Origin: WSZJ01 sp964590435 | GTDB lineage: Bacteria; Planctomycetota; MHYJ01; WSZJ01 | DNA length: 64,000 nt | NCBI GenBank assembly: GCA_964590435.1 | Contig: CAZPWT010000031.1 | Location: 33,566-97,565, forward strand | Reading direction: 5' to 3' | Translations under genes and position numbers: made by a program | Part shown: one piece after another, positions 48,272-57,400 of the stretch | Layout: every line of letters starts with the position of its first letter | Position numbering within the stretch: the stretch's first letter is position 1 | Notes under the pieces: model-generated | What the model was told of the DNA's origin: nothing | Database searches by the model: none | The model's input: only the letters and a program-made list of their open reading frames with translations

Positions 48272-48300
48272 CTCGACGAGAAGAACTGGACCAGTTTGAG

Positions 48301-49575
48301 TTAGAAGCAAGTCACCTGATGGGGAGATCGGAACACCCGGACTCTCATGTGTGGCTCGAAGCCGGATCGTTTCAGATGAAGTGAGCCGCAAGCGCATGCT
48401 CGCTCGCAGAAGTAGGAGTGAGGAGCGTCGTCCACGCGCCGAAAGTCGACCTCCCGTCTTGCCGCCGTAGCGACCACTCGAGCACCTGGATGCCCGTAAC
48501 CGTTGGCCCCGTACGCTGCTACCCAGGTGATTTCGGGAGAGCCCGGAATCATCCCGGGCCAGTAGTTAGCGTCCGATCCGTGGTGTGGCAGCAGGAACGT
48601 CGAAACTTGGGGGAGGACGTGCTTGAAGAAGCGTTGGAAACGGTCTCGACGCCGTTTCTGCTGAAGCGGCATGTCTCCGAGCCCCATCCATGCGATTCCT
48701 CTAGGTTCATTCACGCTCGCAACCCTCGGCCCCGAATACAAAGCCATCGAAGACCGGTTTCTGTCTTTGAAGACTTTCGTGTACAGCTGCGCGAGCTTCT
48801 CCCTGTTCCCGCGTTTTCGAAGCAGCTCCACAGTGCGTTTCAGGCAGTCCAAGTCTGACGCGGCCTTGAGTTCCTTAAATGCCCGGACTACCACTACTCG
48901 AAGGCGAGCCGCGCGTTTCTCGTCGGGATTAACGAACGGAACCAAGTCCCAGAGAACCCGCCCTCGCACACCCAAGCAGACTGACTGCCCTCCCCGAATC
49001 ACCTTGACGTCTTTGCAGCCTCCGCCAACATCCTCCACCAATTCCCGTGGCATCGCTTCACCGGGAAGGTGCGGTCGAATGCCCACCAAGTCCTCGTCGC
49101 CCCCTTGGCCTGATGGAGACTCGGGCGAGAACTGGCCCTCGTCGCCTGGACTGACGACGTATCTGATGCGCTTTGCACCACGATGAGCCAGCCACGCTGT
49201 CGGATTCAGAAGCAGTTCAGAAGTGCTGACGGTGACTCCACCGCGGAAAGACGCCTCTGCGAGGAGCTCTATTCGCTCAAGAGGTGAGAGGTATGGCAGT
49301 ACAACCGCGTCGCATTCCACCGATCCCATCAGTTGCTCGACGCCGCTTACGTGGTCGTGATCAAGGTGCGACAGGAAGAGCACGTCGAGGAAGTTGATCT
49401 TCCGGACGTAACTCTGGATCTCTTCGTCCAAACGGCTGAGGTTGTTCGATCCACAGTCGTAGACGTAGTTGAACTGAAACTCCTGGCCCGCACCAAGATG
49501 TCCTACATGAAATCCGCCCTGGCCGACAGGGTGCTGAGCACGAAGGTGCTTCAGATGGACACGGTGCAGAATCAT
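48301..49575 (-). CDS. MBL-fold metallohydrolase (ComEC/Rec2-like MBL domain)
   Basis: 424 residues. I chose the ATG at 49575 because GGGAGG lies 9 bases upstream; the frame continues into the adjacent tRNA and cannot start there. The metal site is in VLFLSHLDHDHVSG. A second family motif is LLPHHGSDANYW (compare PHHGS in ComEC-type enzymes), followed by ITWVAAYGANGYGHPGARVV. There is a long charged insert (about 150-300). No membrane part is present, so it is a soluble hydrolase, perhaps of nucleic acid or cyclic nucleotides. It lies between a TIR-like gene and a tRNA. Confidence 0.8.
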   Translation of the reverse strand: MILHRVHLKHLRAQHPVGQGGFHVGHLGAGQEFQFNYVYDCGSNNLSRLDEEIQSYVRKINFLDVLFLSHLDHDHVSGVEQLMGSVECDAVVLPYLSPLERIELLAEASFRGGVTVSTSELLLNPTAWLAHRGAKRIRYVVSPGDEGQFSPESPSGQGGDEDLVGIRPHLPGEAMPRELVEDVGGGCKDVKVIRGGQSVCLGVRGRVLWDLVPFVNPDEKRAARLRVVVVRAFKELKAASDLDCLKRTVELLRKRGNREKLAQLYTKVFKDRNRSSMALYSGPRVASVNEPRGIAWMGLGDMPLQQKRRRDRFQRFFKHVLPQVSTFLLPHHGSDANYWPGMIPGSPEITWVAAYGANGYGHPGARVVATAARREVDFRRVDDAPHSYFCERACACGSLHLKRSGFEPHMRVRVFRSPHQVTCF

Positions 49576-49597
49576 CGAGTGCATCCTCCCTTGCAAA

Positions 49598-49672
49598 TGG
49601 ACCCGCCTGGAGTCGAACCAGGACACTGACCATTATGAGTGGTCTGCTCTGTACCATTTGAGCTACGGGTCC
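49598..49672 (-). tRNA. tRNA with CAT anticodon (elongator Met, or Ile2 if lysidine-modified)
   Basis: A complete cloverleaf on the minus strand. Acceptor GGACCCG pairs with CGGGTCC and the discriminator is A. The D-stem is GCTC/GAGC, the anticodon stem GACCA/TGGTC with loop CTCATAA (anticodon CAT), and the T-stem CCTGG/CCAGG with loop TTCGACT. No CCA is encoded. The G1-C72 pair argues against initiator tRNA. It lies in the middle of the accessory island, a common integration target. Confidence 0.93.
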
Positions 49673-49852
49673 GGGGCGCCGTCGTCCGGTGGCGCGTGGC
49701 GCTCGGCCCGGGGGACGGCTACGACGCGAAACCGCGGCGTATTCGGGCGGCTTCTGGGAAGAAGATCGCAGGGACCGAGTCGCTCATCCGGGGAAGTCTA
49801 CCACTTCGGTGTCTGCCGATACCGCTCCCGCGAGAGCGAGGATTGCTAGGGT

Positions 49853-50572
49853 TCAATCGGAGTCGGGGAACGGGAAGCCTGGCCGGTTCTTCCAGGCGTC
49901 CAGCGTCTCTTCGTTGCTGGGGAAAGTCTGGTGGAACAGCGAGTAGTACTTCTCGACCATTCGGACCGCAAGGTCGATTGTCGCGTCGAGCTCGCCCCAC
50001 GTCGGCAGTCGTTGAGGTTTCTTCTTCGAGTCATGAGCGATGTAGGAATTCACCATCGCCTGGACAACCTTCATCGCGTGGACAAGCTCCGCTTCGTCTT
50101 GAGCCACGCCGGCCGGATCGAGGTCGGGGCGCCCATCCGGAGCGAACTTGTCGAAGTACTCCTCGGCGCGTTTCTTCCACTTGTCCCGAGAGAGTTCCTC
50201 CAGCCAGGCTCGGTCTGCCGCAGAGAGATTGTCAGGTGTCCTCGGTGCGAGCACTCCATGCATCCAGGCCGCCAACCACCTCTCTCGAGTGAACTCGTTC
50301 GCTCGCTCCCTGATGTCGTCCATGAGGTTTCTCAGCGAATGGGTTCGTTCGTCGTCGTCCACGAGTCGCCTGAGGCTTAGACAAAGCGTGTGGGTGTACA
50401 TGTGCATGATCCACCGGTGAAATTCTCCGTCCACTCCGTGCGGCTTGGATCTCACCACCCGGTCGAACCGACGAAAGTTTTCTCTCATCGAGCGCAGACT
50501 GAAAACCTGTTCGTACATGTGCTCGGCGTGCTTCTGAAGCTCGCCCGGGAATGGATTTCTGATTTCGCTCAT
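49853..50572 (-). CDS. HEPN_AbiU2-like protein
   Basis: 239 residues from the ATG at 50572; a GTG at 50608 is an alternative. All helical. Features resembling the AbiU2 HEPN family are the conserved SYIAHDSKKKP segment followed by LPTWGELDATIDLAVRMVEKYYSLFHQ, and an N-terminal helix bundle with RWIMHMYTHTLCLSLRRLVDDDERTHSL. HEPN proteins of this type are toxin or abortive-infection RNases or their regulators. A catalytic RxxxxH is not certain. Downstream of the restriction/recombinase scar and on the same strand. Similarity is judged by eye. Confidence 0.6.
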   Translation of the reverse strand: MSEIRNPFPGELQKHAEHMYEQVFSLRSMRENFRRFDRVVRSKPHGVDGEFHRWIMHMYTHTLCLSLRRLVDDDERTHSLRNLMDDIRERANEFTRERWLAAWMHGVLAPRTPDNLSAADRAWLEELSRDKWKKRAEEYFDKFAPDGRPDLDPAGVAQDEAELVHAMKVVQAMVNSYIAHDSKKKPQRLPTWGELDATIDLAVRMVEKYYSLFHQTFPSNEETLDAWKNRPGFPFPDSD

Positions 50573-50638
50573 CCCGTATTGAACACCGTGGCCCGGCGAG
50601 AGGTTCACACCGGAACCGGCGGTCGGACGATTGCCGGG

Positions 50639-50794
50639 CTAATGGGCGACTTGTTGTCCTGTCGGCATGAGATCGAGGGTAACGACCTCGTCCCGCAGGT
50701 TTTGCTACTGGAGGTGCGCCTAGCGCAGCACCATCTGGACCGTCGAGTGCTCCATCAGCTGCTTGATGATCTGGAGCGAGAGGCCGCCAAATGA
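50639..50794 (-). pseudogene. Remnant of a tyrosine recombinase (integrase) C-terminus
   Basis: The minus-strand frame reads FGGLSLQIIKQLMEHSTVQMVLR, then TAG where the catalytic tyrosine should be, then AHLQ, a second TAG, and QNLRDEVV to a final stop. The pattern GxSLxxIxxLMxHSTxQMxLRYAHL is the classic end of phage-type integrases. Only the last 50 residues or so survive; everything upstream was replaced by a piece of another gene in a different frame. Confidence 0.75.
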
Positions 50795-50985
50795 ACATGG
50801 ATCACGTCTCGGTAGGGCAACGGGTACCCCGCAGTGTTGTCCACGTGCCACCCGAGCGCCTCCCAGAAGGGGTTCACCAACTCGACGCGGCATTCGGTTT
50901 CGTTGAACGCGGGGTTCCTGTACTACTCGTGGTCGCGGTCGAATTGCTCGACCAGCTTCTCGACCTGCTCCGGGACCTTCGCCAT
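50790..50985 (-). pseudogene. Remnant of a type IIG (Eco57I-like) restriction-modification enzyme N-terminus
   Basis: From the ATG at 50985 the frame reads MAKVPEQVEKLVEQFDRDHE, an in-frame TAG at 50923-50925, then YRNPAFNETECRVELVNPFW, EALGWHVDNTAGYPLPYRDVIH. This order (LVexF...YR...YNEtqvR.EFi.PFFeaLGWDv.N..GY...YrDVIHE) is the standard start of large single-chain restriction-methylases. The match ends at VIH, exactly where the integrase remnant begins in another frame. About 65 of some 1000 residues remain. Confidence 0.75.
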
Positions 50986-51093
50986 GCTTGCGCCCCGCTG
51001 AAGAGTGTCGGACTGCCATAACGGAAAGTGTGGGTGCCCCGATCGGCCGACATCCTACAACCCTCATCGCGGTCGTGGTAGGGTTCCGCCCCC

Positions 51094-51798
51094 ATGCTCG
51101 TCTCCGTCCTCCTCCCCACCTTCAACGAATCCGCGAGTCTCCCGCTCGTGCTGCCGGCGATCCGCCAGGCGCTGGCAGGGTTCGACCTCGAGCTGCTCGT
51201 CCTGGACGATGCCTCGCCCGATGGCACTGCTGACGTCGCAGACGAGCTCACCTCGGGGTACGGATACGCGGTGCGTCGCACGGGGCCGAGGGGCTTGTCC
51301 CACGCGGTGATCGAGGGCTTCGCCCGCGCGAACGGCGACGTCGTCGTCGTCATGGACGCCGACGGCCAGCACCCGCCTGAGGCGCTCCCTGCCCTCCTGA
51401 AACCGATCCTCGACGGAAGCGCCGACCTCACCGTCGGCTCGCGCTACGTGCCCGGCGGCGGCTGCGAGGGCTGGTCGAGGACGCGGCTCCGGCTCTCGCG
51501 CTTCGGCTGCTGGCTCGCCCGCAAGGTGACGCCGGTCCGAGACGCGACCTCGGGCTTCTTCGCCTGCCGCCGCTCTGTCGTCGAGGGCGTCACCTTCGAC
51601 CCGCGCGGCTGGAAGATCGGGCTTGAGGTCATGGTGAAGGGTCGCGCGACGAAGATCGTCGAGGTGCCCTACGTCTTCCGCGCTCGTCGCGCCGGCGCAA
51701 GCAAGGCGTCGTTGGGACCCGCGCTGGCGTACCTGGCGCAGCTACGCGCGCTCAAGCGTTACCGGCGGGGCCCCACGCGGAACGGGTCCGTGCCGTAG
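51094..51798 (+). CDS. Glycosyltransferase family 2 (polyprenyl-phosphate sugar synthase/DPM1-like)
   Basis: 234 residues. The GT-A fold is clear: VSVLLPTFNESASLPLVLPAI, ELLVLDDASPDGTADVA, DVVVVMDADGQHPPEALP (DxD), SRYVPGGG, then SGFFACRRSVVEG and GWKIGLEVMVKG. It lacks the C-terminal membrane domain of ArnC-type proteins, so it resembles dolichyl-phosphate mannose synthases, making a lipid-linked sugar. The convergent neighbour is a GT-C-like membrane protein that could use such a donor. The two genes overlap by 40 bases at their 3' ends. Confidence 0.9.
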   Translation: MLVSVLLPTFNESASLPLVLPAIRQALAGFDLELLVLDDASPDGTADVADELTSGYGYAVRRTGPRGLSHAVIEGFARANGDVVVVMDADGQHPPEALPALLKPILDGSADLTVGSRYVPGGGCEGWSRTRLRLSRFGCWLARKVTPVRDATSGFFACRRSVVEGVTFDPRGWKIGLEVMVKGRATKIVEVPYVFRARRAGASKASLGPALAYLAQLRALKRYRRGPTRNGSVP

Positions 51799-54260
51799 CC
51801 CCCGGGGTTCATGCCGCGGAACGGGTCGGGCGGTTGAGGAATTCGCGGCATCCCGGGCACGCTGAACGGGTCCATCGGGTCGCGCCCGTTGCGCCCGGTC
51901 GCACCGGAGAGCAGCGACTGGACCTTGTCGAGCAGGTCGAGGCGCGACGGATCGAGCGACATGGCCCGCTGGAAGTACGTGAGCGCGCCGAGCGAGTCGT
52001 TCTCCTCGAGGCTGAGGTTGCCGGCCATTTCGAGCGGTTCCGGGTTCTTCGGATCGTCCTTGGCGATCTTCTCCAGCTCGAAGATGGCGAGCCGCGTCTG
52101 GCCTGAGCCGTGAAGGAGATCGACGAGCTGATACCGCAGCGCCAGATCCTTCGGGTCCTTCGCGATGAGTTTCTCCAGGATCTTCTTCGCCAGCGCCCAC
52201 TTCTTCAGCCCGGCGTAGACGCGGGCGAGGTTGCGTTGGGCGAGTGCGTAGTCCGGATCAAGTTCGAGCGCCTTCTCGAAGTACTGCGCTGCCTCCGCGA
52301 GCAGGTTGCATTCGGCGCAGGCCGATCCCAGGTTGTTGAACCCCTGCTTGATCCCGACGGTGGCGGCCGCGGATTCGGCGAAATCAGCCTTCGCCCCGGC
52401 TGTGTCGCCCCTGCCCGCGCGATCCACGCCACGCGCCAGCAACACTTCACCCACGATGACGTTCGCGGTGTAGTCCTGCGGGCGGTCGCCCAGCGCAGAG
52501 AGGTCGTACTTCTCGAACAACCCCTTCTGCGGAACGAACGCCTCCTCTTCCTTCACGAGCCGGTAGAGGATTCCCTCCTGGACCAACTTCGCGCCCGGCA
52601 GCCCCGCGAGGCTGCGTTTGTTCGTGAAGTAGACCGGGCGCTTCGTTGTCGAGATCAGCCAGGTCTGGAGCCGCTGGTCCACATCCGCAGTCGGGATGTG
52701 CGAGAGCCCGCCGCCGAGCTGCGCGGGCGCGAGGAAGACCAGCGCGGGATCGGTGTACCCGTACTTGTCCACGATCGCGACGTCGAGCCGCCGGCGCTCC
52801 ACGCCTTGGATGTAGATGAGCGGGAAGGACGAATGGTCGCCGGAGGGGACGATCATCGCATCGGGCGGCAGCGTCGCCAGGATGGCCTCGGCGTACTGGC
52901 GGACGATCCGGTAGTGGGACTTGTCGTTCGCGCGGTAGTGGAGAAAGAGTGGCACGAGAGCCAGTCCGCAGGCCGCCCGGGCGAGGCGTTCGGGGCGAGG
53001 CAGGCGGATGCGCTCGAGCAGCTTCTCGGCGGCGGCCAGCGAGTACCCGATCCAGATCGCGGCGATCACCCACGCGGGCAGATAGAAGAGCCGGTAGGCC
53101 GTCACCTTCTCGCGGTCGCTGACCTCGAAGTTCAGCAGGACCACGAACCCCACCGTGCAGGCCCCGAAGATCGCGCCGAGGAGTAGCCCGAAGCGCCAGT
53201 TCCGGCGGATCGCGAGGACCGCGCCGGGCAGCGCGATCCACCCCAGCCAGGGCGTCCACTGATTCGCGGCCGCCGCGATGACCGTTCGGGCCTGAGCCCA
53301 CATCCCGGCGAGCGTCCGCGGCGCGTGTGTGAACTCGGACGAGTACTGCTTCCGGAAGACGTGGTCGATCACGTCTTCGAAGCTCCGCGGGTTGCCCCAG
53401 TTCATGATCGTCGCGGCCTCGGCGCGGATGGGCAGGTAGGCGTAGAGGAGGAGCGGCAGCGCGGTGATGAGGCAGGTCAAGGGCAGCAGCCCCGGCTCGC
53501 GCCACAGGCTCCAGTGAACCGAAAAGGCGAAGAGGAGGAAGAGGACAAGGAGCGGCCCCATCGTGGAGTGATTCGTGAGAGAGAGGCCGAGGACGACCGC
53601 GGTGGCAAAGAGCAGGCGGTTCGTGCGCTCCTCGTACCAGCACCAGGAGAGGTAGAGGGAGAGCGCGAGGAAGAAGGTATTGAGCGTGTAGACCTCGGCA
53701 ATGACGGACTGGCTCCAGAAATCCACCGAGAAGGCGAGCATCAGGCTGGCAGCGGCTGCCGCAGCCCGCGAGGCGGTGAGGCGCGTCAGGAGGAGGCAGA
53801 TGACGCCGACAGTCGCGGCCGCTGCAACCGCCGAGAGAAGCGCGACCCGGAAGGCAACGCTGCCGATCGGAATCCAGGTGAAGACCTTTCCCAGCAGGCA
53901 CCAGAGCGGGTAACCCGGCGGGTGAGCGACGCCCAGGACCTTTGCCGCGGTTACCAGCTCGCCGCAGTCCTCGCCCGTGAGGTCGCGGGCGCAGGTGAGG
54001 AGATAGACGAGGAACGCCAATGCGGCGCAGGCGAGGGCGAGGCGGCGATCGGCCCTCGACGGGGCGGTGGACTCAGGGCGCGCGAGCTGCGAGTAGAGGA
54101 AAGGAAGCGGCGATTGACGCGGTGCGTCAATCGGCTTCAGCCCTTCCTGCCGCAGAAAGGCCCGCACGGATTTCTCGGGCAGCCGCGCGCCCAGGGCCAG
54201 ATCGGAAGGCGACAGAGTCGGAGCGTGGGAAAGCAGGTAGTCGCGTTGACGGGGCGTCAC
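51759..54260 (-). CDS. DUF2723 (GT-C-like) membrane protein with C-terminal TPR repeats
   Basis: About 833 residues from a GTG at 54260. The frame is open to 54461 but would then cross the start of the divergent gene; no good ribosome site decides the start. A short helical N-terminal domain (TPRQRDYLLSHAPTLSPSDLALGARLPEKSVRAFLRQEG) looks like a helix-turn-helix. The membrane part starts LALACAALAFLVYLLTCARDLTGEDCGELVTAAKVLGVAHPPGYPL, the DUF2723 signature with its acidic ED pair. About ten helices follow, then an extracytoplasmic domain. TPR repeats include AAQYFEKALELDPDYALAQRNLARVYAGL. Probable protein or lipid glycosyltransferase. Confidence 0.85.
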   Translation of the reverse strand: MTPRQRDYLLSHAPTLSPSDLALGARLPEKSVRAFLRQEGLKPIDAPRQSPLPFLYSQLARPESTAPSRADRRLALACAALAFLVYLLTCARDLTGEDCGELVTAAKVLGVAHPPGYPLWCLLGKVFTWIPIGSVAFRVALLSAVAAAATVGVICLLLTRLTASRAAAAAASLMLAFSVDFWSQSVIAEVYTLNTFFLALSLYLSWCWYEERTNRLLFATAVVLGLSLTNHSTMGPLLVLFLLFAFSVHWSLWREPGLLPLTCLITALPLLLYAYLPIRAEAATIMNWGNPRSFEDVIDHVFRKQYSSEFTHAPRTLAGMWAQARTVIAAAANQWTPWLGWIALPGAVLAIRRNWRFGLLLGAIFGACTVGFVVLLNFEVSDREKVTAYRLFYLPAWVIAAIWIGYSLAAAEKLLERIRLPRPERLARAACGLALVPLFLHYRANDKSHYRIVRQYAEAILATLPPDAMIVPSGDHSSFPLIYIQGVERRRLDVAIVDKYGYTDPALVFLAPAQLGGGLSHIPTADVDQRLQTWLISTTKRPVYFTNKRSLAGLPGAKLVQEGILYRLVKEEEAFVPQKGLFEKYDLSALGDRPQDYTANVIVGEVLLARGVDRAGRGDTAGAKADFAESAAATVGIKQGFNNLGSACAECNLLAEAAQYFEKALELDPDYALAQRNLARVYAGLKKWALAKKILEKLIAKDPKDLALRYQLVDLLHGSGQTRLAIFELEKIAKDDPKNPEPLEMAGNLSLEENDSLGALTYFQRAMSLDPSRLDLLDKVQSLLSGATGRNGRDPMDPFSVPGMPRIPQPPDPFRGMNPGGYGTDPFRVGPRR
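54111..54130. repeat. Palindromic 20-mer, copy 2
   Basis: CGATTGACGCGGTGCGTCAA at 54111-54130 (extended to a perfect 9+9 palindrome with TC) differs by one base from a 20-mer at 29620-29639. Both lie inside unrelated coding sequences (DUF2723 protein and PEP-synthase-like protein). Confidence 0.4.
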
Positions 54261-54425
54261 TTCGGCGTTGAATCCAAATGAGAATTCCGAGGGAGGAAAT
54301 CCGCTGAACGATTTTTCTGCAATTTTTTCTTGCGGGGCATTTGAGGGAAGTCTTAGAACACCCGCTCGCAGGATCAGGCATTTTCCGATGGTTTTCGCAG
54401 CAGCATCAGTCTCAGGGCTCACACC
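54261..54425. promoter_or_regulatory. AT-rich divergent promoter region
   Basis: Between the DUF2723 and FnIII genes the DNA is locally AT-rich, with runs of T at 54311-54329, in sharp contrast to the GC-rich surroundings. It is the obvious place for divergent promoters. No consensus boxes are convincing enough to mark. Confidence 0.4.
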
Positions 54426-57400
54426 ATGCATGTGGATCACTCCGCCGCAAGGCTCGTGCATCTTCGCCGCGTCTTAAGGGCTGGCAGCGTCGTGGCGCTA
54501 GTCGCCCTGGTAGGGACTTTCGCTCTGGCGGACGACCCGCTCGTCGATCCGTCCTCCTCCCTCGCGTACGAGGCGCCGAACGTCACAGGGTCTGCGACCG
54601 CGTGGCACGACCTCGGCACCGAGGCGACCGCCAGCGCGTGGAACGTCTCCGGACGGATCGCTGCCGGGAGCCTGCGCGTGGATGCGACGCAGGGCTTCCT
54701 CACGTTCGAGTACACGGGAATCAAGTGGGGAAGCACCAACGGAACCTGGCTTGTGCAGCCGTCGCAGGTGGCCGGGATGGATGCCTTCACCCAGCGCGGT
54801 AACGGCGTGATGGAGCAGGTCACGGTCCAGGACGCGGGATTCGAGGACGTGGTCCACATCCCCAGCTCAGGCGGGGCTGGAAAGTTGCAGCTTCTCGGCA
54901 AGGTCACGACCCAGATGGAGATCGAGCGCAGCTTTGGCGGCGACTCGACCGCCACGGTTTTCACGACGGACGGTCCGGTAAATTTCGTAGATGCGCAGGG
55001 GAACCGCGTCCTTGGCAGCGGCCTCACGCGCGTCCTGGACTCCAGCGGGCGCACCCACGACTGCGACATCACATGGACCAAGGTCGCGGACGGGTTCACC
55101 TTCGCCGTCGCGGTCCCCAGCTCGTGGCTCAACGCATCCATCTACCCGATCACCGTTCACCCTCTCGTCGGAAAGCCCGAGGCGATCAGCACGGAGTCGG
55201 TCAGGGCGGATCTCGAGTCCCAGTGTGCGTACGGCGCGGGGCAGTACTTCGTTGTCTGGACTTCCAAGGCTACCTCGGCTCTTGCCGTGACCGCGCTCAC
55301 CACTTCTGGTGAAGATGTCTACGCGCGCCGCGTGGCGCCGGACGGCAGCTTCATCGGCCCGAGCTTCGCGGTTGCGACGGGGAGCGCCGTACAGAAGAAC
55401 CCGCACGTGGCCTTCGCTTCAGGAGGCGGCGGGGTCTTCGCTGTCGTGCACAAGGACGGGAACAACGTGGTTCTCAAGCGTTACAGCGCACTGGGTGGCC
55501 TGCTGTCCACCAGCACCGTGAATGACCCGGCGCTCTCAAATCGCGTGACGACGGTCGACATCGCCTCGAACGGGACGGATCGCTTCTGCATCTCGTGGAT
55601 CGGGTACAAGCCGGGGGAGACTTCGCGCCGAGTTTGGGCTGAGGTCCGCGCGGCGGACGGAACGGTGATCGCAGGGGACACGGTCGTGGGATCTGCGCCG
55701 GGGACGATCTTCAACGCGCGTCCGAGCGTCGTCTGGAACCCGACGCTCTCTCAGTGGTTCTTCACGTGGGAGTCCTACGACGACGCCGTCGTCGCGCCGC
55801 CGAAGCAGGTGATCGGGCGCGCGTTCGACGCGACGCTGGCCTCCGCAGCGTTTGCGGAGATCGTGATCTCTGCCGGAGCCGGGTCGAACTACGACGCGCG
55901 GATCGCGTGGAGCGCGACGTCGAACGAGTACCTGGTCGCATGGGACAACAATCCGCCGACCGGGACCACCAACGTCCGCGCCCGGCGCATCGACGCGGCC
56001 GCCGGAACGCTGCTGGGCAGCGAGTTCAACGTGGAGATCAGCACGAGGTCAAGCACGGATGTGGGCGTGGCATGGATTCCGAATTCAAATCGCTGGGTCA
56101 CCGTGTTCGAATTGTCCGGCGGCGGACGCGGCGTGTTCGGCCAGGCCATGCTCGCGGATGGGTCGCTCACCGGTCCGCTGTTTGTCCTGAGCGACGGGCT
56201 CGATTTCGGCGAGATGGAACCCGCGCTGACCCGGAACGGCGACCTAGACCAGTACCTCTCGACCTGGACCGACGGAAGCGCCACGACGCAGGACATCTGG
56301 GGAGGGCGCCTTGACCTGACTCCGCCCGCCGCGCCGGGGCCGGTTTCAACCTCCAACACGGGAAGCTCAATCACGCTGAGCTGGCCCAAGGGCACCGACT
56401 CCGACCTGCGGACCTTCCTCGTGTACCGCGCGACCGCGGCCGAGGGGCCATTCGGCGCAGGGGTGCCCGTGCTGCCTCCCGCGGGCTCGACGGTGAGCTA
56501 CACCGACACCTCGGTGACTGCGAACACTCGGTACTACTACATCGTCCGCGCCGTGGACACTCACGCGAACGTCAGCGATCCGTCGTCCGTGGCGTCCGAG
56601 ATCATCGACACGATCCCACCCGCGCCTCCGACCGGTCTCGCAGCGACGCCGGGGGACACGACGGTTGCCCTCTCCTGGAGCCCGAGCCCGGAGGCCGACC
56701 TCGCGGGCTACAACGCCTACTACCGAGCGAGCGGCGCAACGACCTGGATCAAGTCGAACGCCACCCTGTTGGGGACGACGACTCACTCCGTCACTGGCCT
56801 GACGAACGGGCTCGCTTACGAATTCTCCGTGACGGCCCTGGACACCGAGCCGAACGAGTCGGCTCACTCTGCCGCCGTCAGCGCGACGCCCGTTGATTCG
56901 ACCGGGCCGGCGATCCCGAGCGGGTTGGCTGCCACAGCAGGAAATCGCAGCGTGGCTCTGGCTTGGACTGCAAACTCGGAGGCGGACCTCGCGGGGTACA
57001 ACGTTTATCGCAGCGATGCCGTCGCGGGAACCTACATCCAGATCAACACGAGCCTGCTCGCCAGCCCCGCGTACTCGGACACCGGCCTCACGAACGGGAC
57101 GCCGTATTTCTACAAAGTCACGGCCGTGGATACGTCCTCCAACGAGAGTGCCCAATCCTCCGCAGTCTCGGCCACGCCGCGGTACACAAAGCCCACCGGA
57201 CTCACGCTTGATTCGACCACGGATTCCAGCGCGACGATGTCTTGGACCGCCGTCGCTGAGCCGGATCTCGCCGGGTACGACGTCTGGAGGAGCGGCGTGA
57301 GTGGGAGCGGATACGCGAAGCTCACCGCCAGCCCCATCTCGAGCACCAGCTACACCGACTCCGGGATTGCAGCGGGGACCTACTTCTACGTCGTGACGGC

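Noticed and set aside
49576..49626. Longer N-terminus for the MBL hydrolase
   Set aside because: It would read through the 3' part of the tRNA; the ATG at 49575 has a well-placed GGGAGG.
50639..50985. Reassignment of TAG as a sense codon in the remnants
   Set aside because: TAG would restore longer frames, including the recombinase tyrosine, but the two pieces still join in different phases, and intact genes in this window end with TAG, so decay is the simpler explanation.
50720..51067. A 115-residue minus-strand protein
   Set aside because: Only its last 23 residues resemble an integrase; the rest is the restriction-enzyme remnant read in the wrong frame.
49598..51093. attL/attR direct repeats from the tRNA 3' end
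   Set aside because: I looked for a second copy of the tRNA 3' segment in the island and did not see one, so integration at this tRNA is not shown.
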